From assembly GCA_934572325.1 (NCBI GenBank), contig CAKTKT010000021.1, positions 1 to 29,377 on the forward strand: DNA of 29,377 nucleotides, in the 5' to 3' direction. This DNA is from an uncultured Oscillospiraceae bacterium. Lineage in GTDB: Bacteria > Bacillota > Clostridia > Oscillospirales > Oscillospiraceae. The notes beneath the pieces are model-generated. The model was not told where the DNA came from and ran no database searches. It was given only the letters and a program-made list of their open reading frames with translations. Positions 14,317 through 22,284 of this stretch are shown piece after piece. Position 1 is the stretch's first letter, and the number at the start of each line of letters is the position of its first letter. A program made the position numbers and the translations under genes.

Positions 14317-14518
14317 TGTCAAAAAAGCCTTCTCCTTGAGGAGAAGGTGGTTCGCGGAGCGAACCGGATGAGGTGTTTGCGATGCACATAATGCTTGTTT
14401 TGCCGCAAAATACGGCACTTTTCCACCTCATCAGTCGCCTGTGGCGACAGCTTCCCCTCGAGGGGAAGCCTTTAAAAGAACGGTTTTCAGTTCGGAATTT
14501 CGATTCTTTGACAGTCTG
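14317..14518. mobile_element. MITE-like hairpin-rich intergenic repeat
   Basis: A non-coding element of about 202 bp with mirror-symmetric structure. From the left: TGTCAAA, hairpin CCTTCTCC/GGAGAAGG (14328-14347), hairpin GGTTCGC/GCGAACC (14349-14365), GATGAGGTG (14367-14375), a core of about 48 bp, CACCTCATC (14424-14432), hairpin GTCGCC/GGCGAC (14434-14448), hairpin GCTTCCCC/GGGGAAGC (14450-14469), and TTTGACA (14507-14513). The outer 27 bp on each side are inverted copies with 21 identities. I recognise similar hairpin pairs from intergenic repeats of gut Clostridia (memory, not checked). An exact 11-bp direct repeat flanks it. It has no transposase and would need one in trans. Confidence 0.65.
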
Positions 14519-14529
14519 AATAAGCCGCC
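14519..14529. repeat. Direct repeat, right copy (candidate target-site duplication)
   Basis: The second exact copy of AATAAGCCGCC. It forms the 5' part of the terminator stem at 14522-14542. Confidence 0.55.
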
Positions 14530-14542
14530 CATCGGGCGGCTT
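14522..14542. terminator. Bidirectional terminator between converging operons
   Basis: A 9-bp perfect stem, AAGCCGCCC (14522-14530) with GGGCGGCTT (14534-14542), and a 3-nt loop. On the plus strand it is followed by CTTCGCGCTTTTT, on the minus strand by ATTCAGAC. It serves the minus-strand operon ending at 14555 and probably, before the element inserted, the ABC operon. Confidence 0.6.
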
Positions 14543-14554
14543 CTTCGCGCTTTT

Positions 14555-16063
14555 TCAGCTCAGCTTTATGACGAGGCGGTTTTCGTCCGGCAGGTATTTT
14601 ATCGACCCCTCGTCGGGGTAACAGGGCATTTCGTCGTACCATTGGCATTTGAGTATGGTGTCCTCGCGGTACATATAGAGATCGAGCCCGAGGTAATACT
14701 TGATGAAATCAACGCGGGTGTAGGTGTTGACAAGATCCTCATTAGGTCCGGTGAAGTCGCCGGTGTCGATCTCCTCGGTGAAGTGCGTCAGCCCGCTCTG
14801 CGCGTCGCCCACAATGTCCACGACCGTGTAGCGGCTGAAATTGGGGTTGTCCATGACCTCCGCCATGAGCGCGTTGTAGAACGAGAACGCATTTTCATAC
14901 TCAAGATACATCTTGAGATACACCTTGTTGGCAAAATACACGTTCGACACGACTATCAGCGCCGCCGCGACAGCCGCCGCCGCGCGGAGGGTGCGCGCGT
15001 TTTTCTTCCCTGCCGCCGCCTCGACCGCGACCGCCGTGAGCACGTAGAACGACACGAACGAGAACATGACGAGCGAGTGGATAATATCGGAGGAGGCGAT
15101 GAGATACATACAGTTGACGCTCAGCGGATAGAGCGCCAGCAGCACCGCCAGCAGCACGGCGCGGCGCACGTCTCTCCCGCGCACGGCGCAAAGGACGAGC
15201 GCGTACACCATGGCGAGCGCACAGACGATGTGCGCCGCCGCAGAGACGCCGGAGTTGACAAAGCCGAAGTTTCCGGAGAGGAAGATGCCGACGAACGAGG
15301 AGTACGCCGCGGCGAGACTGCGCCCTATGCCGGCGCTCGACGTGACCTCATACTCCTGATAGCCGGAGTCCGCAGCGCTCTCGACAATAAGCGTGACAAG
15401 GTAATATATCCCCAGCGCCGCCGCCAGCAGCAAAAGAACGATGAGCGCACGGCGCAGAACGCGCGGCGCGTCGCTGCCGGAGAGCAGCTCCTTTATCAAA
15501 AGCACGATGCACAGGCTCGCCGCGAGGGCGATATACGCCTGATATATCCCCAGCGAGAACGCCAGCAGCACCACGCCGAGCGCGCACCGCCGCCGCCCGC
15601 CGAGCGCGAGCAGGCGCACGGATACGACGGCGAGCAGGATCGCCAGCGCGTAGGGCGCGCTCGTGAACATATAGCAGAAGTTGCCCGTGAGCGCGGGAAA
15701 CGCCGCGACGGCGGCGCCGAGCAGCGCCTGCGCCGCGCGCCCTCTTATTTCAAAGCACTCGACCATCACGCACACCGCCGCCGCAATGAGCAGCAGAGAG
15801 ATAACGCCGTATATCCACGGCATGGACACATCCGGAAAAAGGAGCTTCGTCGCCTCAAGCCCCCAGCGTCCGGAGGTCAGCGTCGCGCCCTTGGAGAAGA
15901 GCGCCGTCGTCTCGTCCGCGTTGAGGAGCTTATTTGTGAAGGCGTACATATGCGCGAGAAAGCCCACGGCGAGCGTCGAGACGACAGGGGCGGCACAGCG
16001 CCGCGCAGCCGCGGCGAGGGCGAGCGCGGCGCGCTCGCAGAGGGAGAGGTTTTTATTTTTCAT
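14555..16063 (-). CDS. GtrII-like membrane glucosyltransferase, paralog 1
   Basis: A 502-residue integral membrane protein resembling the GtrII glucosyltransferase family (GT-C fold). Early landmarks are NADE (48-51), TSGRWGLE (about 63-70) and SMPWIYG; further on come FTSAPYALA and LGIYQAY. The conserved ending is YPDEGSIKYLP then IKLS. Known GtrII proteins move glucose from undecaprenyl-phosphate-glucose to a surface polysaccharide outside the membrane; the acceptor here is unknown. ATG 16063 is chosen because GGAGGAG lies 8 nt upstream. The longer frame to 16183 would run into the previous gene. It is the last gene of the minus operon, 14 nt after paralog 2, to which it is most similar. 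Confidence 0.85.
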   Translation of the reverse strand: MKNKNLSLCERAALALAAAARRCAAPVVSTLAVGFLAHMYAFTNKLLNADETTALFSKGATLTSGRWGLEATKLLFPDVSMPWIYGVISLLLIAAAVCVMVECFEIRGRAAQALLGAAVAAFPALTGNFCYMFTSAPYALAILLAVVSVRLLALGGRRRCALGVVLLAFSLGIYQAYIALAASLCIVLLIKELLSGSDAPRVLRRALIVLLLLAAALGIYYLVTLIVESAADSGYQEYEVTSSAGIGRSLAAAYSSFVGIFLSGNFGFVNSGVSAAAHIVCALAMVYALVLCAVRGRDVRRAVLLAVLLALYPLSVNCMYLIASSDIIHSLVMFSFVSFYVLTAVAVEAAAGKKNARTLRAAAAVAAALIVVSNVYFANKVYLKMYLEYENAFSFYNALMAEVMDNPNFSRYTVVDIVGDAQSGLTHFTEEIDTGDFTGPNEDLVNTYTRVDFIKYYLGLDLYMYREDTILKCQWYDEMPCYPDEGSIKYLPDENRLVIKLS

Positions 16064-16077
16064 GCCGTTTCTCCTCC

Positions 16078-17613
16078 TCAGCCCAGCTTCACGACGACAC
16101 AGCCGTCGAGCATTTTTATCGACCCGTAGTACGGGTACTCCGCCATGTCCGCAAACTCCGCCGTCGCGGCGAGCGCGGCGCACTCCTCCGCCGTCGCCAG
16201 CGGGATGCTGCTGCCGAGATAGCGGCGGATGAAATTCTCGCGCGAGTAGGCGTTGATGAGATCGCGGCTCGGGCCTGTGATATAGCCGAGGTCTATCTTA
16301 TCGTCAAAGCGCGTGACGGCATTGTCCTGCCGCCCGATGATAGCGAGCTTCGTTCCGGCGGTGAAGCCCTCCGTGCTCTCCGCGCGGGTGAGCAGGATGG
16401 AGTAGAACGAATATGCGTTCTCATACTCAAGGTACATCTCAAGATACACCTCGTTTGCAAAGTACACGTTCCCCAGCAGCACCCCCGCGAGGATGACGTA
16501 CACCGCATCCCGCGCCGCGCGCTGCCACAGCGCCGCGCCGCGCGCCAGACGCTCGGCGAGCATCGCCGCGAGGATGTACACCGCCACGAAGCTGTATATG
16601 ACGAGGGTGTGGATAGAGTCCTTGCTCATGGCGAGGAACATCACGTTCACCGCCAGCGGAACGAGCGCCGTCAGCACAAGCAGCAGCGCGCCCTCCACCG
16701 CCGCGCCCGCGCGGAGCTTTTTTACGGCGGCGTACACCGTTCCCGCCGCGATGAGCGCCATGAGCACGATGTGCGCCCAGCGCGAAAACTCGCTCGTGAT
16801 GAGGGCGTACTCACGGTAGGTGAAATAATAGATGAAGAAGTCATACGCCGTGCGCACACGCCCGAGCAGTCCGGAGGAGTTGGCGTTTTCGCGGACATAG
16901 TCGTTGAACTCCGTTCCCGTGAGAGCGAACACCGCCAGCGTCACCGCGGCGTACAGCGCAAGCGCGGCGAGCAGCAGCGCGAGCACGCGCAGGAGATACA
17001 GCGCGATCGTTTTCAGGCTCTGCTCCTCATCGAGACAGAGCATCACCGCGTACAGCAGCATAAGGCTCGCCGTGAGGGCGATGTACGCCTGATATATCCC
17101 CAGCGACGCCGCGAGCAGCAGCACCGCAGCGGCGCAGCTTCCCCAGCCGCCGCGGCAGCCGAGGTACGCCGCGAGCACGGCGAAGAGAAACGCCAGCGCG
17201 TAGGGCGCGCTTGTGAACATGAAGCAGAAGGTCCCCGTCTGCGAGGGGAACGCCACGATCATCCCCGCCAGCAGCACGCGCATCAGCGGGCTTTTTATCT
17301 CGTACAGGCGCATGATGAGGCACACGGACACGGCAAGCAGTATAAGGCTCACCAGACCGTAGAGCCACGGCATGGAGTAGTCCGGAAAGATGAGCTTCGC
17401 CGCCTCCAGCCCCCAGCGTCCGGAGGTCAGCGTCGCCCCCTTGCCGAAGAGGGATTCTATCTCGTCGGCGTTGACGAGCTTGTTGGCAAGGGCGAACATA
17501 TGCGCCGCCAGCCCGAACGCGAGCGCCGCGAAAAACGGCAGACGGTCGCTCGCCGTGCGCTGCCACGCGCGCTTTACGGCGCGCTCCAGCGCCGTGGGGT
17601 TATTTCTTTGCAT
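16078..17613 (-). CDS. GtrII-like membrane glucosyltransferase, paralog 2
   Basis: A 511-residue multi-span membrane protein and close paralog of the following gene. It shares NADE, KGATLTSGRWGLEA, SMPWLYG, FTSAPYALA, LGIYQAYIAL and the ending EYPYYGSIKML with VVVKLG. It is predicted to work as a GT-C type lipid-linked-sugar transferase on the outer face of the membrane. ATG 17613 follows AAAGGAG at 8 nt and overlaps the stop of the upstream GT-C gene by 14 nt, which suggests translational coupling. A frame opening further upstream has no ribosome site. Donor, acceptor and linkage are not deducible. Confidence 0.85.
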   Translation of the reverse strand: MQRNNPTALERAVKRAWQRTASDRLPFFAALAFGLAAHMFALANKLVNADEIESLFGKGATLTSGRWGLEAAKLIFPDYSMPWLYGLVSLILLAVSVCLIMRLYEIKSPLMRVLLAGMIVAFPSQTGTFCFMFTSAPYALAFLFAVLAAYLGCRGGWGSCAAAVLLLAASLGIYQAYIALTASLMLLYAVMLCLDEEQSLKTIALYLLRVLALLLAALALYAAVTLAVFALTGTEFNDYVRENANSSGLLGRVRTAYDFFIYYFTYREYALITSEFSRWAHIVLMALIAAGTVYAAVKKLRAGAAVEGALLLVLTALVPLAVNVMFLAMSKDSIHTLVIYSFVAVYILAAMLAERLARGAALWQRAARDAVYVILAGVLLGNVYFANEVYLEMYLEYENAYSFYSILLTRAESTEGFTAGTKLAIIGRQDNAVTRFDDKIDLGYITGPSRDLINAYSRENFIRRYLGSSIPLATAEECAALAATAEFADMAEYPYYGSIKMLDGCVVVKLG

Positions 17614-19159
17614 GGCTTCCGCTCCTTTCCGCCGCGAAATCCGACAGGCGAATGAATCCATACGCCGCCACGGGTATCATGAGGATCACATAGCCGAGGG
17701 CATACTGCGACTTTGCCTCGAACAAAAGATGGTACAGCAGCCCGCCGAGGATAACGAGCGGGAAGATCGCCGCCTTGACGTCCCTTTTGCGCCACATCAG
17801 CGCAAGCCCCAGCGTGAAGCCGAAGAAAATAAGCTGCTGGAAGTAGTTCATGAGCTGGGTCAGGCGGCGGGCGAAGCGCCGGCAGATAAGCTCGTAGAGC
17901 TCGCCGGACTCGCTGTAGCTCTTGCGCACCTGATTCGTCCACAGCCCCTGATACGTCGGCTCGTTCCACTGGCTGAGGAGCTTGCGGGAGAAAAAGCGCT
18001 CACACTCGCGCGGGTTCGCCTTGAAGTATTCAACGCGCGCGGCAATGGTCTCTCTCGCGCTTGCCGCCGTCGCGGCAGGGTCGTAGCCCGTGGCGGCGTA
18101 CACGTCGGTGGTGTAGGCGCGCTCGTACCAGCCGGAGCAGCTTTTCCCCTCGCTCACGCCCATCGCCATCCAGCACAGCCTCGGCACGCCGCCGCCGTAG
18201 TCATTGCCGCTGCGCCGCTCATAGATGCGCTGCGGCATATCCTTTGCCGCCAGCACCGCCGCCGCGGTCAGCACAAGGCACAAAACCGACTTCCATTCCG
18301 GCTTTCTCACAAGCAGCACGCACCACACTGTCACGAGCGCGATAAAGAAGATGATGCAGTTGAGCTTGAGACAGACCGCCAGCGCCGTCAGCACGGCGCA
18401 GAGCACACCGTCCGTGATGCGCCCGCGCTCATTAAAGCGTAGGAACGCCAGCACGGCGCACACGGCGCACATGAAGCCCGGAATCGTGCCGTACATATAC
18501 GTTGCGGTCAGCACCCCCGGCAAAAAGAACAGCAGCAGCACCGCCGTTATCTTCTGCACGGCGGCGTTTTTCGTTATGCGCCCCGCGCAGGCTGTCACCG
18601 CGAGATAGCTCACCGCGAGGTATATCACGTTCAGCCCCTGAAGCGTCAGCGCGGAGAAGCCCTCCGGCGCGTTCGGCAGCACGAGATTGAACGCGCGGAA
18701 CACAAGCTCCTCATACAGCGCGAAGCCGAACTGATACGGGAAGAACGTGAAGTACTCCTTATAATAACTGAGATCGCCCTTCGCCGCCTGACGGGCGAAG
18801 AAGGTCACGACATACGAGTCCTCCGACGGCTGGAGCTTTGCCGAGCACACGAACGCCAGCCCGAACACCAGCACCCACGCCGTCAGCGCCGCCGTCACGC
18901 GCCGGACGCTGATATGCTCCAGCATATGGCGGAGGATGTACACCGCCGCCGTGCATATGGCGAGCACGAGGATATTGAGGAAGAAATTGTCGTAATTAAA
19001 TGTGACAAGCTCCCCGCCGACGCCGCCGGTGCTCATGCCGGTCGTGCGGATGAGCGACATCGGCAGCAAAAACGCCATGAACGCCAGCGTCGGTGCGAGC
19101 ACCGCCCCGGCGCATATCCGGCTGAAGCTATTTCGTTTTCCGTCCGCTCTCCCGCTCAC
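17600..19159 (-). CDS. GT-C type membrane glycosyltransferase-like protein
   Basis: A 519-residue membrane protein with ten or more hydrophobic segments, different from its GtrII-like neighbours. After the second or third helix an acidic pair appears in QPSEDSYVVTFF, in the position where GT39/PMT-type enzymes carry catalytic acidic residues. This is followed by long hydrophobic blocks and a large outside loop (about 340-425, with CWMAMG and a Cys-Ser-Gly-Trp stretch). It is best described as a glycosyltransferase family 39-like protein of unknown specificity. GTG 19159 is preferred over TTG 19165 because GGGGG lies about 7 nt upstream. It follows paralog 3 after 45 nt, with a weak possible internal promoter there (TTGAAT, 16 nt, TATAGA). 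Confidence 0.7.
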   Translation of the reverse strand: MSGRADGKRNSFSRICAGAVLAPTLAFMAFLLPMSLIRTTGMSTGGVGGELVTFNYDNFFLNILVLAICTAAVYILRHMLEHISVRRVTAALTAWVLVFGLAFVCSAKLQPSEDSYVVTFFARQAAKGDLSYYKEYFTFFPYQFGFALYEELVFRAFNLVLPNAPEGFSALTLQGLNVIYLAVSYLAVTACAGRITKNAAVQKITAVLLLFFLPGVLTATYMYGTIPGFMCAVCAVLAFLRFNERGRITDGVLCAVLTALAVCLKLNCIIFFIALVTVWCVLLVRKPEWKSVLCLVLTAAAVLAAKDMPQRIYERRSGNDYGGGVPRLCWMAMGVSEGKSCSGWYERAYTTDVYAATGYDPAATAASARETIAARVEYFKANPRECERFFSRKLLSQWNEPTYQGLWTNQVRKSYSESGELYELICRRFARRLTQLMNYFQQLIFFGFTLGLALMWRKRDVKAAIFPLVILGGLLYHLLFEAKSQYALGYVILMIPVAAYGFIRLSDFAAERSGSHAKK

Positions 19160-19204
19160 TCTCAATCCCCCGGTCGATTAACATTCTATATAAATACAAC
19201 GCTC

Positions 19205-20731
19205 TCATTCAAGCTTTACGATAATATCTCCGCCGCGCTTTATGACCGAGCCCTCCGCCGGAAACGCCGGCATGGAGACGTACAGCTCCATAAACGCCCC
19301 ATCGGCGTCAAAGCCGAAATCCACGTTTCTGACGTTCACGTCCTCCACGTACTCATCAAGCCCAAGGTAGTCGCGCAAAAGGCGATCGCGGCTGTATATG
19401 CTGATGACCTCGTCGCGCACGGCGGGGATATTCCACATGCTTTTTTCCGGAACGGTGTATATCGCGCCGGAGGCTCTGCCCGCTATCACCACGCGCTCCC
19501 CGCCCGTATAGTCCGGCAGCGCCTTTATGCGCGAGACGAGCTGCTGACCCAAGCCGTAGCTCTCCTCGTACACGAGCCGCTGCTTGAGAAACACCATGTT
19601 GGAAAACACCGTGTTCACGCAGACCAGAAGCGCGAGCAGCACCGCCGCCGCGTCGCGCGCCGCGCTGCCGCATTTCGGCAGCTCCGCGCAGTCGGCAAGC
19701 GAGGCGAAGATCACATACAGCGCATAAAAGCTGAAATACTCCACCGTGTGCTGCCCCGGCGTCACGGCGGCAAGGCAGTTGACGCTCAGCGGATATATGA
19801 TAAAGAGCAGCAGCACGATGATGCGCTTGCACATATCCATTTCCCTGATAAATGCGTGCAGGCATACGAGCGCCGTTATCCCTATCAAAAGCAGGTGCAG
19901 CAGGCGGGAGAAGCGGGTCGGCACAAAAAGCAGATACCGGTACAATATGCCCTTGAAAAAGAGCCCATACGCATTGAGCAGTCCTCCAAGCCCCTCGGCG
20001 GTGATGGACGCGGCGGCATATGCGTTGTACTGCGTCGCCGTGAGCGTCATGACGAGCTTGTTGACCGCAAAATACAGCGTAAGCCCTCCCGCCAGCACGG
20101 CAAGGCACCATATGCCGCACCGGAGCATACGCCGCCAGCTCCATTCGCGCTCCATCGCTTTTCTTATGAGATACGCCACGAACAGCCCGCTCGCAAGCGA
20201 GAGATACGCCTGATATATTCCCAGCGCCAGCGTGAGCAGCACGATGCCCGCCAACCGCACACGTCCGCCGCCGTGCAGCGAGACGTATACCGCCAGCGTG
20301 ACGAGCAGCACCGCCAGCGCGTAGGGTGCGCTTGTGAACATATATGTAAACGTCAGCGTCTGCACCGGAAAGCTCACGATAAGCCCCGCGAGGACGCACT
20401 GCAATATGCGCCCTTTTATCTCAAATGTGCGGATAATGACGCAGGCGGACGCCGCCAGTATCGCAACGCTTATAACGCCGTATATCCACGGCATGGAAAC
20501 GTCCGGCAATATAAGGCTCGTCAGCGCGAGCGCCCAGCGCCCCGAGGAGAGCGTCGCGCCCTTGCCGAAAAGATACTCCAGCTCATCCGCGTTGACAAAC
20601 TTGTTCGTGAAGGCATACAGATTCGCCGCAAGCCCGAACACAAGACCCGTGATGAGCGGCAGCTTATACTCCGCCGCCAGCGCCGCGAGCCGCGCCCGCC
20701 AGCGCTCCGTAAGCGCCTGTATTTTGCCCAA
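19205..20731 (-). CDS. GtrII-like membrane glucosyltransferase, paralog 3
   Basis: About 508 residues, with the paralog landmarks NADE, FGKGATLSSGRWALAL, SMPWIYG, FTSAPYALA, ALGIYQAYLSL and the ending FPAEGSVIK then IIVKLE. SGRWALALTSL groups it with paralog 4 rather than with 1 and 2. The start is probably TTG 20731, 8 nt after GGAG; the GTG at 20740 abuts the ribosome site directly. It lies 33 nt after paralog 4. Role as for the other paralogs: transfer of a sugar from a lipid carrier at the outer membrane face, acceptor unknown. Confidence 0.82.
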   Translation of the reverse strand: MGKIQALTERWRARLAALAAEYKLPLITGLVFGLAANLYAFTNKFVNADELEYLFGKGATLSSGRWALALTSLILPDVSMPWIYGVISVAILAASACVIIRTFEIKGRILQCVLAGLIVSFPVQTLTFTYMFTSAPYALAVLLVTLAVYVSLHGGGRVRLAGIVLLTLALGIYQAYLSLASGLFVAYLIRKAMEREWSWRRMLRCGIWCLAVLAGGLTLYFAVNKLVMTLTATQYNAYAAASITAEGLGGLLNAYGLFFKGILYRYLLFVPTRFSRLLHLLLIGITALVCLHAFIREMDMCKRIIVLLLFIIYPLSVNCLAAVTPGQHTVEYFSFYALYVIFASLADCAELPKCGSAARDAAAVLLALLVCVNTVFSNMVFLKQRLVYEESYGLGQQLVSRIKALPDYTGGERVVIAGRASGAIYTVPEKSMWNIPAVRDEVISIYSRDRLLRDYLGLDEYVEDVNVRNVDFGFDADGAFMELYVSMPAFPAEGSVIKRGGDIIVKLE

Positions 20732-20764
20732 TGCCCCCACTCCTCTCTGTTTTTCGGTTCTCTG

Positions 20765-22249
20765 TTACCCCAGCTTCACGACGACAAAATCCCCGATACA
20801 CCTGACCGATCCGTCGTAGGGGTATATGGGCATATCCTCGATCTCCACCGCCGCGCCGGAGGCGTCCCACCGCGCCCAGTCGAAGGTCGGCGGGTCGAAG
20901 CCCGCGTAATACGTCAGAAAATCACTGCGGCTGTACACGTTGATAAGCCCCTCCATTATGCCCACGAGGTCGGAGGTGTCGATCTCATCCGCCGAGTGCA
21001 GCAGCTCATGCGCATCGCCCGTGAGAAGCACCATCGTTCCCGCCCCGTAGCCCGGCGCCGCCTTTACGCGCGCCGTCAGCCCCGAATAAAACGCATAGGC
21101 GTTCTCGTACTCGAGCTTCATTTTGAGGTAAAGCCGGTTGGCGTACAGCACGTTGCACCCCACGATGACGGCGAGCGCCAGAGCGAGCGCATCCCGCGCG
21201 GCTCTATGGCGGCGCGCCGTCAGGCTCTCCGCCGCGATGGCGGCAAGGATATACACCGCCGTGAAGCTGTAGAGCATGAGCGTGTGGCGCTGTGCGGAGA
21301 TGACATAAAGGCAGTTCACGCTCAGCGGCAGCAGCGCCAGCAGCGCCGCCGCCAGCGCGCCGCGCGCGCGGTCGGGTCTGTCCTTTATAAACCACAGCGC
21401 AAGCTCGCCCATGACGACGGCGAGGCACACATAGTGCATGAGCCTTGACGTGTCCGACGCGACAAGGTGGTAATACCCGCGGTAAAAATACCCAAGAAAC
21501 GCCGTATACGCCACGCGCAGCCCGAAAAGCATCGAGCTTATATCCGTCTGGAAGCTCGCATCGGCATAGGAGTTATACTCCGTATGCGCGGCGAGCATTA
21601 CTATCTTGTTTATCGCAAAGTACGCCGCCAGCGACAGCGCGAGGTACGCCGCGCATGTCACGCCGCAGCGGACGATGCGCCGCGCGCTCCACTCGCCGTC
21701 GAGCGTGCGTTTGAGAAGGTACACCACGCACCAGCTCGCCGCGATGGAGAGATACGCCTGATATATCCCCAGCGACAGCGTCAGCATCGCGCACGCGGGC
21801 GCATAGCGCCGCCGCCCCTCGCGGCACAGCAGCACATACGCCGACCCCGCCGCCAGCAGCACCGCCAGCGCATACGGCGCGCAGGTGAACATATAGCTGA
21901 ACGTGACGATTTGCGACGGGAAAACGATGAGCAGCGCCCCCAGCAGCACCTGCCACAGCCTGTTTTTTATCTCAAAAACGCGCGCCGTGAGACACGCCGC
22001 CGCCGTCAGCATCACAAGCGACAGCACGCCGTTTATCCACGGCATGGAGAGGTCGGGGAACACAAGGCTCGTCAGCGCGAGCGCCCAGCGCCCGGAGGAG
22101 ACGGATTCGCCCTTGCCGAAAAGTCCGGCGATCTCATCGAGATTCAAAAGCTTATTCGTGAACACGAAGAGATAGGCGGCAAGCCCTGCGGCAAATGCGG
22201 ACACGGCGCAGGGCGCATATTCCGCCGCACGCTTTGCCCTTATGTCCAT
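20765..22249 (-). CDS. GtrII-like membrane glucosyltransferase, paralog 4
   Basis: A 494-residue multi-span membrane protein and the first of the four GtrII-like paralogs in transcription order. It has NLDE where the others have NADE, then SSGRWALALTSL, SMPWING, FTCAPYALAVL, LGIYQAYLSI and the ending YPYDGSVRC with VVVKLG. The acidic pair DE is kept, as expected if it is catalytic in this GT-C-like family. ATG 22249 has GGGGGAG upstream. It starts 35 nt after the GH13 gene, and no promoter or terminator is visible in the gap. No GtrA-like flippase or GtrB-like undecaprenyl-phosphate glucosyltransferase is present in the window. Confidence 0.85.
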   Translation of the reverse strand: MDIRAKRAAEYAPCAVSAFAAGLAAYLFVFTNKLLNLDEIAGLFGKGESVSSGRWALALTSLVFPDLSMPWINGVLSLVMLTAAACLTARVFEIKNRLWQVLLGALLIVFPSQIVTFSYMFTCAPYALAVLLAAGSAYVLLCREGRRRYAPACAMLTLSLGIYQAYLSIAASWCVVYLLKRTLDGEWSARRIVRCGVTCAAYLALSLAAYFAINKIVMLAAHTEYNSYADASFQTDISSMLFGLRVAYTAFLGYFYRGYYHLVASDTSRLMHYVCLAVVMGELALWFIKDRPDRARGALAAALLALLPLSVNCLYVISAQRHTLMLYSFTAVYILAAIAAESLTARRHRAARDALALALAVIVGCNVLYANRLYLKMKLEYENAYAFYSGLTARVKAAPGYGAGTMVLLTGDAHELLHSADEIDTSDLVGIMEGLINVYSRSDFLTYYAGFDPPTFDWARWDASGAAVEIEDMPIYPYDGSVRCIGDFVVVKLG

Positions 22250-22284
22250 GGCTTCTCCCCCTCTCTCTCGTGATTTACATCTGT

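Noticed and set aside
14317..14518. A CRISPR array or tRNA suggested by the many short palindromes
   Set aside because: There are no regularly spaced direct repeats and no cloverleaf; the palindromes form one mirror-symmetric element.
14441..16129. A 562-codon plus-strand open frame opposite GtrII-like paralog 1
   Set aside because: Shadow of the real minus-strand membrane protein, beginning inside the repeat element; no ribosome site.
18914..21448. An 844-codon plus-strand open frame spanning several minus-strand genes
   Set aside because: It crosses gene boundaries of the glycosyltransferase operon and has the low-complexity Arg/His/Gln composition of an antisense shadow.
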